From contig NZ_JAPDNQ010000001.1 in assembly GCF_025989145.1 (NCBI RefSeq), forward strand, positions 372,001 to 436,000: a stretch of 64,000 nt of DNA. Direction: 5' to 3'. Below are positions 1 through 10,502 of this stretch, in pieces (position 1 is the first letter of the stretch; every line of letters starts with the position of its first letter). A model generated the notes under the pieces. It made no database searches, was not told where the DNA came from, and saw only the letters and a list, made by a program, of their open reading frames with translations. Source of the stretch: Microbacterium sp. SSM24. Lineage in GTDB: Bacteria > Actinomycetota > Actinomycetes > Actinomycetales > Microbacteriaceae. The position numbers were made by a program, and so were the translations under genes.

Positions 1-227
1 CGTTCTACGCGATCGGTGCGGCCGCGCTCGTGACCGACGGCGGCGGATGGCTGAACTGGACGATCGCGGGAGCCGCGCTGCTCACGCTGCTGTTCATCGG
101 CTCGACGGTCTTCACGGAGTCGATCACCGCGTCGAAGTACCCCGCGTACGCCGAGTACCGCCGGACGACCTCGATGCTGATCCCGCTCCCCCGCCGTCGC
201 GGTGCGGCAGCGCCCGAGATCTCTTAG
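1..227 (+). CDS. DUF1295-type membrane protein, C-terminal fragment
   Basis: The frame is open from the window edge to a TAG at 225-227, so the N-terminus is missing. It reads as one hydrophobic helix (WTIAGAALLTLLFIGSTVF) and then a tail with KYPAYAEYRRTTSMLIPLP. That tail is typical of DUF1295 / steroid 5-alpha-reductase-like proteins, which usually end in a Y-x-x-Y-x-x-R-T-S-x-x-I-P-x-P pattern. These are polytopic membrane proteins of mostly unknown substrate; some relatives are isoprenylcysteine methyltransferases or 3-oxo-5-alpha-steroid dehydrogenases. It converges on galE with a 3-base gap. Only the family is supported, not a substrate. Confidence 0.75.
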   Translation, partial: FYAIGAAALVTDGGGWLNWTIAGAALLTLLFIGSTVFTESITASKYPAYAEYRRTTSMLIPLPRRRGAAAPEIS

Positions 228-230
228 GCC

Positions 231-1250
231 TCAGGCTCCCGCGTACCCGCGCGGGTTGCGTGACTGCCAGTTCCAGTAGTCACGGCAGGCGTCGTCGATC
301 GTGAGGCGCGTCGCCCACCCCAGCTCGCGTCCGGCCTTCGAGGGGTCGCCGTAGGTGGCGGCGACGTCGCCGGGGCGGCGCGGCGCCAGCCGCTTCGGGA
401 TCTCGCGTCCGCTCGCCCGCTCGAACGCGGCGATCAGCTCGAGGACTGAGACGGGCTCGCCGGTGCCGAGGTTGTAGACGTCGTACCCGGGCGTGGCCTG
501 CTCGAGGGCGGCGACGTGGCCGGCGGCGAGATCGGTGACGTGGATGTAGTCGCGCTGTCCCGTTCCGTCGGGGGTGTCGTAGTCGGTGCCGAACACCGCC
601 ACCTCGGGGAGGGACCCGATCGCGACGCGCGACACGAAGGGCATGAGATTGTTCGGGATGCCGTGCGGGTCCTCGCCGATGAGGCCCGACGGGTGCGCGC
701 CGACCGGGTTGAAGTAGCGCAGGCTGATCGCCCGCAGGTCGGGGTCGGCGGCTGCGGCGTCGGAGAGGATCTCCTCGATGATGCGCTTGGTCTTGCCGTA
801 GGGGTTCGCGAGGTCGATGCCGGTGGGCGACTCCTCGGTGAGCGGGAGCTGCTCAGGCGTGCCGTAGACCGTCGCGGAGCTGGAGAACACGATCGTGCGG
901 ATGCCCTCCGCCGCCATCACCTCGAGCAGCGTGATCGACGATCCGAGGTTGACGTCGTAGTAGCGCACCGGCTCCGCCATCGATTCGCCGACGGCCTTCA
1001 GTCCCGCGAGGTGGATCACGGCGTCGACGGGCGCGTTCCTGCGCAGGAAGTCCGTCAGCGCCTGCCGGTCGCGCACATCGGCGACGAGCAGGGGCACGGT
1101 CGTCCCCGTGATCTGCTCGACGCGCGCAACCGCCTCGGGGCTGGTGCCCGACATGTCATCCACGATGAGCACGTCGTGGCCGGCCTCGAGGAGCGCGATC
1201 GCGGTGTGCGCGCCGATGTAGCCGGCACCGCCGGTGAGGAGAACTCGCAT
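231..1250 (-). CDS. galE: UDP-glucose 4-epimerase
   Basis: This 339-residue short-chain dehydrogenase-type epimerase interconverts UDP-glucose and UDP-galactose in the cytoplasm (Leloir pathway and cell-envelope sugar supply). The N-terminal NAD-binding loop is GGAGYIG at residues 7-13. The catalytic serine lies in SSSATVYG near residue 124 and the YxxxK pair is Tyr151/Lys155 (YGKTK). A substrate-binding stretch NNLMPF follows. Length matches the family (about 330-340). The start is ATG. It lies 9 bases downstream of tdk on the same strand, but the two have no shared pathway. Confidence 0.95.
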   Translation of the reverse strand: MRVLLTGGAGYIGAHTAIALLEAGHDVLIVDDMSGTSPEAVARVEQITGTTVPLLVADVRDRQALTDFLRRNAPVDAVIHLAGLKAVGESMAEPVRYYDVNLGSSITLLEVMAAEGIRTIVFSSSATVYGTPEQLPLTEESPTGIDLANPYGKTKRIIEEILSDAAAADPDLRAISLRYFNPVGAHPSGLIGEDPHGIPNNLMPFVSRVAIGSLPEVAVFGTDYDTPDGTGQRDYIHVTDLAAGHVAALEQATPGYDVYNLGTGEPVSVLELIAAFERASGREIPKRLAPRRPGDVAATYGDPSKAGRELGWATRLTIDDACRDYWNWQSRNPRGYAGA

Positions 1251-1259
1251 CGTCCCAGA

Positions 1260-1919
1260 CTAGTTGGCGCCGATTCGCCCACCCGATTCGCGCAGGTAGC
1301 ATTCCGCGCACATCGACTCGTAGGTGACGCGCGCCGTCGACAGCTCGTCGATCGCGACCTGGTCGCCGTCGAACACGAACCGGCCACCGACGAGGCGGGC
1401 GTTGAAGAGCGCCTTGCGCCCGCAGCGGCAGATCGTCTTGAGCTCCTCGAGGCTGTGGGCGAGTTCCAGCAGTCGACGGGATCCCGGAAAGGCCTGCGTC
1501 TGGAAGTCCGTGCGGATGCCGTATGCGAGCACCGGGACGTGATCGAGCACGACGATCCGCAGCAGGTCGTCGACCTGCTCACGGGTGAGGAACTGCGCCT
1601 CATCGATCATCAGGCACGCCACGTCGGGCGCGGCGCCGGTCGCCGAGGACTCCGGGATCAGCGCGTCCTCGGCGCGCTCCCGCACGCGCTCCCGATGCTC
1701 CGCGAAGAGCGCCCGGACGTCGGCGCCCGGCGGAATGAGGAAGTCGACGGTGCGCTCGACGCCGAGGCGGCTGGAGATCTGGTCCGCGCCCTTGGTGTCG
1801 ATCTCGGGCTTGGCCAGGAGCACGTGCTGCCCGCGCTCCTCGTAGTTGTACGCGGCCTGCAGGAGCGACGTCGACTTGCCGGAGTTCATCGCGCCGTAGC
1901 GGAAGTACAGTTTGGCCAC
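1260..1919 (-). CDS. tdk: Thymidine kinase
   Basis: This is a type II thymidine kinase of 219 residues that phosphorylates thymidine to dTMP with ATP in the salvage pathway. The P-loop is GAMNSGKST at about residues 9-17, and a Walker-B-like stretch MIDEAQFL sits in the middle. Four cysteines in two pairs (CRCG and CAEC) form the usual structural zinc site of the C-terminal lasso domain. The start is GTG, placing the P-loop at the standard distance from the N-terminus. It is co-directional with the DUF2207 gene upstream and galE downstream. Confidence 0.95.
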   Translation of the reverse strand: MAKLYFRYGAMNSGKSTSLLQAAYNYEERGQHVLLAKPEIDTKGADQISSRLGVERTVDFLIPPGADVRALFAEHRERVRERAEDALIPESSATGAAPDVACLMIDEAQFLTREQVDDLLRIVVLDHVPVLAYGIRTDFQTQAFPGSRRLLELAHSLEELKTICRCGRKALFNARLVGGRFVFDGDQVAIDELSTARVTYESMCAECYLRESGGRIGAN

Positions 1920-1937
1920 CCGGCGAGTCTACGGAAG

Positions 1938-3965
1938 TCAGCGGCCTCCGAACCCGCCTCCGCCTCCCCCGCCGCCGGAGAATCCGCCGCCCGACGACCC
2001 TCCCGACGACGACCAGCTCGAACTCGACGACGACCCGCTCGAACTCGATCCGCCGCTCGAGACCGGAGTGGCCGCGAGCCGTCCGATCGACTGCGACGCG
2101 TCCGAGAGCGAGCGCGAGGTGACGACGTCGAAGAGAGAGGCGCGGGAGGCGGCATCCGTGCCTGTGGCGGTTCGGATGACCTCGACCCATTCGCGCTCGA
2201 GGCCGAACAGCACCGCATACGGGAGGAGTCGCTCGTAGAGGTTCACCACCTCGGATCCTTCGACGTTCGGATTGTCGCCGTAGCGGCGGACGCCTGAGGA
2301 GACGAGGTCGGCCGAGCGCGGCGACTGGGCGGCGCGCAGGCGGTCCTCCTCGGCCAGACGGAGATAGTCGCGGATGCCGTCGAGATACGTGCGGTGCCGT
2401 CCGCCGGCGACCGTCAGCACGGTCGCGGGCATGTCGACGAGCGGCAGACCGAAGGTCGCGAAGAATCCGCTCGCGATCGCCGCGAAATAGATGAGGCTCC
2501 CCCAGCCGCCGAGCGGCGCGAGGATCTCCCAGGTGAAGTCGCCCACGAAGATGAGCAGCAGGGCGAGCGCCACACCGCTGAGCTGCGCGAGACCGCGCAC
2601 CGCCGTGATCCACCCCGGGAGCTCGGCGCGGTAGCCCCGCTGCACGGTGGCCGTGTCGATCCGGCGCACGTAGGTCACCGCTCGGCTCGGCGGCTTGCGC
2701 GCGAACGCGCCGAGATCGATCCGCGCACCGACGCCGGCGTTCCTGCCGAAGAGCGTGTCGACGACCCGACGGTCGTCGTGCTCCAGCCCGTCGGTGTCGG
2801 TGAGGACCACCCCGAAGTCCTCGGCATCCGCTCGATCGCCCTCGGCGACGATCTCGACCTTGTCGCGCACGGCGAGATCGACGACGTGCGCCGCCAGCGC
2901 CCTGCCCGGTTCGTCGAGCACACCGGCCGACAGGGTCAGCGACTCGTCGACGGGCGGGGTGTACTGCACGATCACGGGGGCGTCGTCGGGGTTGCGACGC
3001 GCCACGGCCCGCACGACGAGCACGAAGACGAGCCCGCCGATGCCGGCGAGCAGCGCGAGCGAGGGCAGGATCCAGTGCCACCAGGGGTACGGCGGAGGAG
3101 GAGGCGGGGTCGGCGCCGCGAACGTGCCCTGCGCGAACCCGATGGCGACCGTGACGTTCTCGTCGGGCCCGAGATCCGAGTCTCGTGCGGTGAACACGAC
3201 CGGCGACGCGTCGTCGACGATCGTCGGTCCGAGCCACGGCACGAGCTCGAGGGGCCACGGTTCGCCCGCCGCCGGTCCGGTGATCTCGCACTGCTCGGTC
3301 GAGCCCGCCGGACCGGTGTAGCAGTACGCGCGGCCGGGAAGGAGACCGGATGCCGCGTCCCCCGTCACGTGCACGCGTGCGGTGACCTCGTCGAAGGGCT
3401 GGGCGTGGTCGACGCCGACCGTGTCCCAGAGGAACTCATCGGCATCCGTGTCGTCGTAGCGCAGCACGACATCGCTCTGCGCATAGGTGATCACATACGT
3501 CTGCACGCCGCGCACGAACGAGTCGTCGCCGGTGAGGACGTAGACCCACTCACCGTCGGACTCCGTCCACCACGGGATCGGTGCGCCGCCCGCGCCCGTC
3601 ACGTCGATGACCTCGGTGCCGAGCGACAGTCCGCTGTCGATCGTCGGCAGTGCCCGCACGATCCCCTTGTTCTGGTCGACGTCGGGGAATCGCGCGACGA
3701 TCGTCTCGGTGGTCACGAGGTGGCTCGTCCCGTCGGCCGCCCGCGCCAGGTGGTAGTCCGCCTCGAACGAGTCGAAGGAGAAGTCGTCGACCGACCCGGC
3801 GAGCTGCGCCAGGCCCGCGGTGGGAGCATCCACTCGGGCGGCGAACGCGGCGGGGTCGCCCCCGGGCAGACGCAGCAGCGCGAGGAGCGCGCACGCGAGC
3901 ACGATCACGGCCACGACGATCCACAGCCATGCGCGACGGGCAGGGCGGCGCACCGGCGAGGTCAT
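1938..3965 (-). CDS. DUF2207 domain membrane protein
   Basis: A 675-residue membrane protein of unknown function. One N-terminal helix (about residues 13-33) is followed by an extracytoplasmic DUF2207 region with the family's opening pattern ([17 protein letters not shown], then [15 protein letters not shown]). A second helix near residue 300 ([21 protein letters not shown]), a cytoplasmic segment and a helical hairpin near 465-520 come next. The last about 40 residues are Ser then Gly repeats ending GGGGFGGR, common in this family and probably disordered. The start is ATG. It lies between mqo and tdk on the same strand with no functional link. Confidence 0.85.
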   Translation of the reverse strand: MTSPVRRPARRAWLWIVVAVIVLACALLALLRLPGGDPAAFAARVDAPTAGLAQLAGSVDDFSFDSFEADYHLARAADGTSHLVTTETIVARFPDVDQNKGIVRALPTIDSGLSLGTEVIDVTGAGGAPIPWWTESDGEWVYVLTGDDSFVRGVQTYVITYAQSDVVLRYDDTDADEFLWDTVGVDHAQPFDEVTARVHVTGDAASGLLPGRAYCYTGPAGSTEQCEITGPAAGEPWPLELVPWLGPTIVDDASPVVFTARDSDLGPDENVTVAIGFAQGTFAAPTPPPPPPYPWWHWILPSLALLAGIGGLVFVLVVRAVARRNPDDAPVIVQYTPPVDESLTLSAGVLDEPGRALAAHVVDLAVRDKVEIVAEGDRADAEDFGVVLTDTDGLEHDDRRVVDTLFGRNAGVGARIDLGAFARKPPSRAVTYVRRIDTATVQRGYRAELPGWITAVRGLAQLSGVALALLLIFVGDFTWEILAPLGGWGSLIYFAAIASGFFATFGLPLVDMPATVLTVAGGRHRTYLDGIRDYLRLAEEDRLRAAQSPRSADLVSSGVRRYGDNPNVEGSEVVNLYERLLPYAVLFGLEREWVEVIRTATGTDAASRASLFDVVTSRSLSDASQSIGRLAATPVSSGGSSSSGSSSSSSWSSSGGSSGGGFSGGGGGGGGFGGR

Positions 3966-4006
3966 GCCCCCACCCTAGGGGCGGGCGGCCTCAGGCCGGG
4001 AGGTTC

Positions 4007-5530
4007 TCAGGCGGAGAGGGCGAGGGTCGCAGCGGTCTCGGTGAGGGACTCCTCGGCGACCGCAGGACGCTGGTTGAGCGTCTCGCCGTAGCTCGGGATC
4101 AGCTCGCGCAGGCGCGGCTCCCACGCGTCGACGCGGTCGGGGAAGCACGTCTTGAGCAGGCCGAGCATGATCGACGCCGCCGTGGAGGCGCCCGGGGAGG
4201 CTCCGAGCAGGCCGGCGATCGAGCCGTCGGCACCGGTGACGACCTCGGTGCCGAACTGCAGGATGCCGCCCTTCTCCGGGTCCTTCTTCATCACCTGCGC
4301 GCGCTGGCCGGCCTGGATCAGCTCCCAGTCCTCGTCCTTCGCGGTCGGCATGAACGTGCGCAGGCTGTCGACCTTTCGCGCGTGGTTCTTGAGCAGCTCG
4401 CCGACGAGGTAGGTGATCAGCGACGGGTTGTCCCACGCGACCTTCAGCATCGGGCCGAGGTTGTGCGGCCGCACCTGGCTGACGATGTCGAGCATCGAGC
4501 CGTTCTTGAGGAACTTCGGGCTGAACGTCGCGAAGGGCCCGAAGAGGAGCGACGCCTCGCCGTCGACGACACGGGTGTCGAGGTGGGGCACCGACATGGG
4601 CGGCGCTCCGACCGATGCCTGCGAGTACACCTTCGCCTTGTGCTGCGAGACGACGGCGGGGTTCGTCGTCTTGAGGAACTGGCCGCCGATCGGGAAGACG
4701 CCATAGCCCTTGATCTCGGGGATGCCCGAGCGCTGCAGCAGCTTGAGCGCCCACCCGCCCGCACCGACGAACACGAACTTCGCGCGGATGGTCCCGGGGG
4801 TGCGGCCGATGGAGCGCCGGTACTTCACGCCCCACGTGCCGTCGGCGAGCCGCTTCAGGCTGCGGACCTCGGTGTTGGTGCGAACGTCAGCGCCGTTCTC
4901 GGCCAGGTGCGCGAGCAGCTGACGCGTCAGCGCGCCGAAGTCCACATCGGTTCCGGCGGGCACGCGGGTCGCCGCGAACGGCTCGCCCTTGCGGCGCTTC
5001 TGCATCAGCAGCGGCGCCCACGTGTTGATGACGCGGGAGTCCTCGCTGTACTCGATCCCTGCGAAGAGCGGCTCCTGCTTGAGCGCCTCGTAGCGCTTCT
5101 TGAGGTACGCGACGTCCTTCTCGCCCTGAACGAACGTCATGTGGGGCGCCGAGTTGATGAAGGTCGAGGGGGCGTCCAGAACACCTCGATCGACGAGGGA
5201 CGACCACAGCTGACGGCTCTGCTGGAACTGCTCGTTGATCGAGATCGCCTTCGCGGGGTCGACCGAGCCGTCCTTGCCCTCGGGCATGTAGTTGAGCTCG
5301 CACAGGGCCGCGTGACCGGTGCCGGCGTTGTTCCAGGCGTTGGAGCTCTCGAGCGCGACATCCGACAGGCGCTCGAACAGCGCGATCTTCCAGGTCGGCT
5401 GGAGCTCCTGGAGCAGGGTGCCCAGCGTCGCGCTCATGATCCCGCCGCCGATCAGCAGCACATCGACAGTGCCCGCGGGCATGTCGCTGTCGTCGGGGTG
5501 AGGCAGGGCGTCGGAGGGCGTTTCGGTCAC
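4007..5530 (-). CDS. mqo: Malate:quinone oxidoreductase
   Basis: A 507-residue FAD-dependent peripheral membrane enzyme that oxidises malate to oxaloacetate and passes electrons to the quinone pool, a TCA-cycle step. The N-terminus has the FAD-binding GGGIMSATLGTLL stretch (about residues 28-40) and the family hallmark SSNAWNNAGTGHAALCELNY. Further Mqo-typical blocks are FPIGGQFL and LLFGPFA. Length matches the family (about 490-510). The start is GTG. Actinomycetes commonly use Mqo with or instead of NAD-dependent malate dehydrogenase. Its promoter may lie in the 100-base gap before asd. Confidence 0.95.
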   Translation of the reverse strand: MTETPSDALPHPDDSDMPAGTVDVLLIGGGIMSATLGTLLQELQPTWKIALFERLSDVALESSNAWNNAGTGHAALCELNYMPEGKDGSVDPAKAISINEQFQQSRQLWSSLVDRGVLDAPSTFINSAPHMTFVQGEKDVAYLKKRYEALKQEPLFAGIEYSEDSRVINTWAPLLMQKRRKGEPFAATRVPAGTDVDFGALTRQLLAHLAENGADVRTNTEVRSLKRLADGTWGVKYRRSIGRTPGTIRAKFVFVGAGGWALKLLQRSGIPEIKGYGVFPIGGQFLKTTNPAVVSQHKAKVYSQASVGAPPMSVPHLDTRVVDGEASLLFGPFATFSPKFLKNGSMLDIVSQVRPHNLGPMLKVAWDNPSLITYLVGELLKNHARKVDSLRTFMPTAKDEDWELIQAGQRAQVMKKDPEKGGILQFGTEVVTGADGSIAGLLGASPGASTAASIMLGLLKTCFPDRVDAWEPRLRELIPSYGETLNQRPAVAEESLTETAATLALSA

Positions 5531-5631
5531 CCGACGAGTCTAGTTCGGCGCGAAAGCACTCCCGGCCGCGAGCACCGATTCCGCGCGAAAGAACGCTGCT
5601 TCTTGCAGCGACGACAACCCGGATGCCGCGT

Positions 5632-6849
<1,218 letters not shown>

Positions 6850-7368
6850 TCAGCGCCCGGTGCCGGCGTGGACGACGGCGTCGTCATCGCCGTCGAGCCC
6901 ATAGGCGGTGTGCACGACGCGGGCGGCCTCGGCGAGCTCGGTGCCGCGCACGACGACCGAGATGCGGATCTCGGACGTCGAGATCATCTCGATGTTGACG
7001 CCGGACAGGCTGAGCGCCTCGAACAGCGTGGCCGAGACGCCCGAGTGCGTGCGCATGCCCGCGCCGACCACCGAGAGCTTGCCGATCTGGTCGTCGTGGA
7101 CGAGGTTCTCGAAGCCGATCTCGGGCTTGTCGGCCGCGAGGGCCTTGAGCGCGGTAGCGGCGTCGGTCTTCGGCAGGGTGAACGAGATATCGGTGCGGCC
7201 GGTCGTGGCCGCCGACACGTTCTGCACGATCATGTCGACGTTCGCACCGGACTTGGCGACGACCTTGAAGATCTCGGCGGCCTTGCCCGGCACGTCGGGA
7301 ACGCCGATCACGGTGATCTTCGCCTGGCTGAGGTCGGTCGCGACACCCGCGACGATCGGCTCTTCCAT
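6850..7368 (-). CDS. Aspartate kinase beta subunit from an internal start in lysC
   Basis: Inside lysC, in the same frame, an ATG at 7368 is preceded by AGGAG with a 5-base spacer, a better ribosome site than most in this window. Translation from it gives a 172-residue protein beginning [14 protein letters not shown] and containing only the two ACT domains. Corynebacterium aspartate kinase is an alpha2beta2 enzyme whose beta subunit is made from an in-frame internal start and is also about 172 residues. The match in size, position and ribosome site makes this a likely real product, but it is inferred from sequence alone. Confidence 0.75.
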   Translation of the reverse strand: MEEPIVAGVATDLSQAKITVIGVPDVPGKAAEIFKVVAKSGANVDMIVQNVSAATTGRTDISFTLPKTDAATALKALAADKPEIGFENLVHDDQIGKLSVVGAGMRTHSGVSATLFEALSLSGVNIEMISTSEIRISVVVRGTELAEAARVVHTAYGLDGDDDAVVHAGTGR

Positions 7369-8136
7369 CTGTTCTCCTGTTTCGCCGTCGGGGAGGGTCA
7401 TCCCCGGGCCGAGCACGTACGTTCCGACGCCCGAGCTGAACGTCGAGCGGGCGTGGATCAGCACGCCGTGGCGGCGCGCGTATTCGACGGCCCGGATGTA
7501 CAGCACCTTGGCGCCGTTGGCCGCGAGCTCCAGCATCTCCTCGGCGGAGACGACGCCGAGTTTGCGTGCCTTCGGCACGACGCGCGGATCAGCGGTGAAG
7601 ATGCCGTCCACGTCGCTGTAGATCTCGCAGACGTCGGCCTCGAGCGCTGCCGCGAGCGCGACGGCCGTCGTGTCGGACCCGCCGCGACCCAGCGTCGTGA
7701 TGTCGCGGGTGTCGCGGTTGAAGCCCTGGAAGCCGGCGACGATGACGATGGCGCCCTCGTCGAGCGCCTCGCGCAGTCGGATCGGGGTGACGTCGACGAT
7801 GCGCGCGGCGCCGTGGTCGGCGGTCGTGATCATGCCCGCCTGGCTGCCCGTGAACGAACGCGCCTCGAAGCCCATCGAGTGGATCGCCATCGCCAGCAGC
7901 GCCATCGAGATGCGCTCACCGCTGGACAGCAGCATGTCGAGCTCGCGCGGCGCGGGGATGGGCGCGACCTGCGAGGCGAGGTCGAGGAGCTCGTCGGTCG
8001 TGTCGCCCATCGCACTGACGGCCACCACGACGTCGTGCCCGGCACGGCGCGCGTCCACGATGCGCTTCGCCACGCGCTTGATGCTCTCGGCGTCCGCGAC
8101 CGACGATCCGCCGTACTTCTGGACGATCAGCGCCAC
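6850..8136 (-). CDS. lysC: Aspartate kinase (alpha subunit)
   Basis: Aspartate kinase phosphorylates aspartate, the first committed step to lysine and threonine. I chose the GTG at 8136 (428 residues) because a GGGAG ribosome site sits 7 bases upstream and the protein then opens [15 protein letters not shown], the family's normal N-terminus; an in-frame ATG at 8181 would add 15 unlike residues. The kinase domain covers about residues 1-245 and two ACT domains follow, the usual site of lysine/threonine feedback inhibition. An internal start for a separate beta subunit is listed on its own. The gene is divergent from the membrane-protein gene at 8245. Confidence 0.95.
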   Translation of the reverse strand: MALIVQKYGGSSVADAESIKRVAKRIVDARRAGHDVVVAVSAMGDTTDELLDLASQVAPIPAPRELDMLLSSGERISMALLAMAIHSMGFEARSFTGSQAGMITTADHGAARIVDVTPIRLREALDEGAIVIVAGFQGFNRDTRDITTLGRGGSDTTAVALAAALEADVCEIYSDVDGIFTADPRVVPKARKLGVVSAEEMLELAANGAKVLYIRAVEYARRHGVLIHARSTFSSGVGTYVLGPGMTLPDGETGEQMEEPIVAGVATDLSQAKITVIGVPDVPGKAAEIFKVVAKSGANVDMIVQNVSAATTGRTDISFTLPKTDAATALKALAADKPEIGFENLVHDDQIGKLSVVGAGMRTHSGVSATLFEALSLSGVNIEMISTSEIRISVVVRGTELAEAARVVHTAYGLDGDDDAVVHAGTGR

Positions 8137-8244
8137 GTTCGAACTCCCGGGAAGGCGAGCGCGATCGGATGCCGCACCCATCGGATCATCTTACGGATGT
8201 GGTGATGCCGACTCGGCCATGTGTCGCTTCGCTAGAGTGCACGC

Positions 8245-8736
8245 ATGAGCGAGCTTCTTGCCGAGTGGAAGGACTTCAACGTCGCCATCGTGGGTGCAAC
8301 GGCGGCGCTCGGCGGCCTCGTGATCGTCGCGGCGAGCGTCAACATCGGCGACATCGTCAAGTCCCGCTCGTTGACGGCACGGCTCGGATCGGGCATCGTC
8401 ATGCTCGTCGCGGCGCTGTGCGTCTCAGCGGTCGCTCTGATGCCGTCGGTCGACGAGGCCTGGTACGGCTGGCTCGTCCTCGCGATCGCCGTCGGGGCGG
8501 TCGTGTTCCAGATCGGGATCAGCCGCGCCATCGCCTCGGATCGCGACCCTCGCAGTCGTGCGACCGCCGCCAAGGCTCTCGTGGGCTTCCTGCCCGCCGT
8601 CGCCTACCTGGCGGCGGGCGTTCTCGCCGTCGCCGGGGTGCCCGGCGCGCTGTATGCGGCCGCAGCGGGAGCGATTCTCGCGATCGTCGCCGCGCTCGTC
8701 GTCTCGTGGGTCGCACTGGTCGAAGTCCTGCGCTGA
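8245..8736 (+). CDS. Hypothetical four-helix membrane protein
   Basis: A 163-residue protein I cannot place in a named family. It starts MSELLAEWKDFNVAIVG and has about four hydrophobic segments, near residues 12-30, 47-66, 72-92 and 110-160, the last being alanine-rich and possibly two helices. Codon use is typical of the window. A plausible -10-like TAGAGT sits shortly before the ATG. It is divergent from lysC (108-base gap) and convergent with the EamA transporter, so it is probably monocistronic. No catalytic residues are evident. Confidence 0.75.
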   Translation: MSELLAEWKDFNVAIVGATAALGGLVIVAASVNIGDIVKSRSLTARLGSGIVMLVAALCVSAVALMPSVDEAWYGWLVLAIAVGAVVFQIGISRAIASDRDPRSRATAAKALVGFLPAVAYLAAGVLAVAGVPGALYAAAAGAILAIVAALVVSWVALVEVLR

Positions 8737-8754
8737 CCCGACGCGCGCGAGCGA

Positions 8755-9729
8755 TCAGCCGGGAGCGACCGGTGGAAGCTCGGCGTCTTTCTCGCGCTCC
8801 GGATCGGATGCGGACGGGGCGAGCAGATCGGGTTCACGCGCGCGGAGCGTGCCGCCGGTGGCGGCGAGCCAGCAGCCGAGGATCACGAGCGGGAACCCGA
8901 CCAGCAGCCCGAGGGTGAGCGACTCGCCGAGGATGATCGTGCCGAGGACGATCGCGACCACGGGATTGACGTAGGTGAACAGCGGGGCCCGGACCGGACC
9001 GACCCGCTTGATGAGCGCGAAGAACACGATGAAGGCGACCGCGGTGCACACGACGCCGAGCAGCACGAGCGCGACCGTGCTGTCGACGGTGGGCACCTCG
9101 TGCTGCGTGAGCAGGCCGATCGGCAGATAGAAGATGCCGACGGCGAAGAGCGAGAGGGTGATCGTGCCGAGCGCGGGGACGTCTGTGAGCTTGTGCGCGA
9201 CGATGAACGGCGCGATCGCGTAGCAGACGGCGACGAGCAGCACCTCGCCCACCGCCAGGAGACCGCCGCCGCCCTCGATCGCGAGTCCCGGCCCCGCGAC
9301 GATGACCGCGACGCCGGCGAAGCCGACCACGAGCCCGATCGCGCGGGCGGGCTTCAGCACGGAGCGATCGCCGCCGGTGAACGCGATCAGCGCGGCGAAG
9401 AGGGGAACGGTGGCGACGAGGAGCCCGGTGAGACCGGACGGCAGCGTCTGCTCGGCATGCCCCAGCAGCAGGAAGGGCCCGGCCATCTCGATGGCGCCGA
9501 ACGCCAGCACCCACCCGATCTTCGAGAACGCCGGCCTGAGCGACTTCTGCCGCAGCGCGAAGGGCAGGAGAAGGATGGCGCCGATGAGCGTGCGGCCGGC
9601 GACTACCGCAGCGGGCGAGTAGGAGTCGACCGCGACCTTGATGAAGAGATACGGGATGCCCCAGACCAGCGCCATGATCGCGAACAGAACCCACGCCCGG
9701 CCGTCGAACCTCTGCACGGTGCTGTTCAC
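8755..9729 (-). CDS. EamA/DMT-family metabolite exporter
   Basis: A 324-residue drug/metabolite transporter with ten predicted helices arranged as two EamA repeats (about residues 13-145 and 155-300). It starts its first repeat with MALVWGIPYLFIKVAV and the second with AVCYAIAPFIVAHK. Family members export amino acids, pentoses or other small metabolites; the substrate here cannot be told. The GTG start at 9729 lies inside the first copy of a 17-bp tandem repeat; an internal ATG at codon 19 is an alternative but would remove the front of helix 1. Confidence 0.85.
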   Translation of the reverse strand: MNSTVQRFDGRAWVLFAIMALVWGIPYLFIKVAVDSYSPAAVVAGRTLIGAILLLPFALRQKSLRPAFSKIGWVLAFGAIEMAGPFLLLGHAEQTLPSGLTGLLVATVPLFAALIAFTGGDRSVLKPARAIGLVVGFAGVAVIVAGPGLAIEGGGGLLAVGEVLLVAVCYAIAPFIVAHKLTDVPALGTITLSLFAVGIFYLPIGLLTQHEVPTVDSTVALVLLGVVCTAVAFIVFFALIKRVGPVRAPLFTYVNPVVAIVLGTIILGESLTLGLLVGFPLVILGCWLAATGGTLRAREPDLLAPSASDPEREKDAELPPVAPG

Positions 9730-9780
9730 TTCTCGGGGCCGTTCACTTCTCGGGGCCGTTCACTTCTCGGGGCCGTTCAC
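9724..9780. repeat. 17-bp tandem direct repeat, three copies plus a partial
   Basis: The 17-base unit gttcacttctcggggcc occurs three times without a gap (9724-9740, 9741-9757, 9758-9774), followed by the first six bases of a fourth. On the minus strand each unit reads GAGAAGTGAAC, a purine-rich ribosome-site-like run fused to a GTG. The EamA transporter start codon is in the copy closest to the gene. Seventeen is not a multiple of three, so the copies are out of frame with one another. Confidence 0.95.
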
Positions 9781-9905
9781 GTCGACTCTTCCACCTGTCC
9801 AGGATCGTGGGTGGCGTCGCGCTGAGCGACGCACACGACTGCCAATGTACGGCGGACATCAGACACCCCACGTGATCGGTGACGCCCCCGGAGCGTGCAC
9901 CGACC

Positions 9906-10499
9906 TCAGACCGAGCGCCGGCCCTCGAAGGCGCGACCGAGCGTGACCTCGTCGGCGTACTCGAGATCGCCTCCGACCGGGAGTCCGGATGCGAGGCGCG
10001 TGACCGCGATCTCGAGCGTGTGGAGAAGCCGGCTGAGATAGGTCGCCGTCGCCTCGCCCTCGAGATTCGGGTTGGTCGCGAGGATCACCTCCTGGACGGT
10101 GCCGTCCGCGAGGCGCTGCATCAGCTGCGTGATGCGCAGGTCGTCGGGTCCGATGCCGGCGATGGGACTGATCGCGCCGCCGAGCACGTGGTAGAGCCCG
10201 CGGAACTCGCGCGTGCGTTCGATCGCCGCGACATCCTTCGCATCCTCGACCACGCAGATGAGGCTCGGATTTCGGCGCGGATCCCGGCAGATCGAGCAGC
10301 GGTCCTGCTCCGAGACGTTCCCGCACACCTCGCAGAAGCGCACCTTGTCGCGCACGTCGGCGAGGAGTTCGGCGAGGTGGGAGACGTCGAAGTTGGGCGT
10401 CTGCAGGATGTGGAAAGTGATGCGCTGCGCGGACTTCGGACCGATGCCCGGAAGCCGCCCGAACTCGTCGATCAGGTCTTGAACGATGCCGTCGTACAT
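9906..10499 (-). CDS. recR: Recombination mediator RecR
   Basis: A 197-residue DNA-binding clamp-like protein that acts with RecF and RecO to load RecA at gaps. An N-terminal helix-hairpin-helix ([17 protein letters not shown]) precedes a four-cysteine zinc finger (CEVC ... CSIC, about residues 57-71) and a Toprim domain beginning [10 protein letters not shown]. The C-terminus has the family's [23 protein letters not shown]. Length is typical. ATG start, with dnaX ending 3 bases upstream: the dnaX-recR pair is a widely conserved operon. Confidence 0.97.
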   Translation of the reverse strand: MYDGIVQDLIDEFGRLPGIGPKSAQRITFHILQTPNFDVSHLAELLADVRDKVRFCEVCGNVSEQDRCSICRDPRRNPSLICVVEDAKDVAAIERTREFRGLYHVLGGAISPIAGIGPDDLRITQLMQRLADGTVQEVILATNPNLEGEATATYLSRLLHTLEIAVTRLASGLPVGGDLEYADEVTLGRAFEGRRSV

Positions 10500-10502
10500 G
10501 GA

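Noticed and set aside
516-2297. Long plus-strand open frame opposite galE, tdk and the DUF2207 gene
   Set aside because: Its product is Arg/Asp/His-rich and without family blocks. It lies antisense to three well-supported genes. In GC-rich DNA such long shadows are expected.
8137-8244. Lysine riboswitch before lysC
   Set aside because: The 108-base gap is too short and lacks the lysine-element core. ACT-domain feedback is the likely control.
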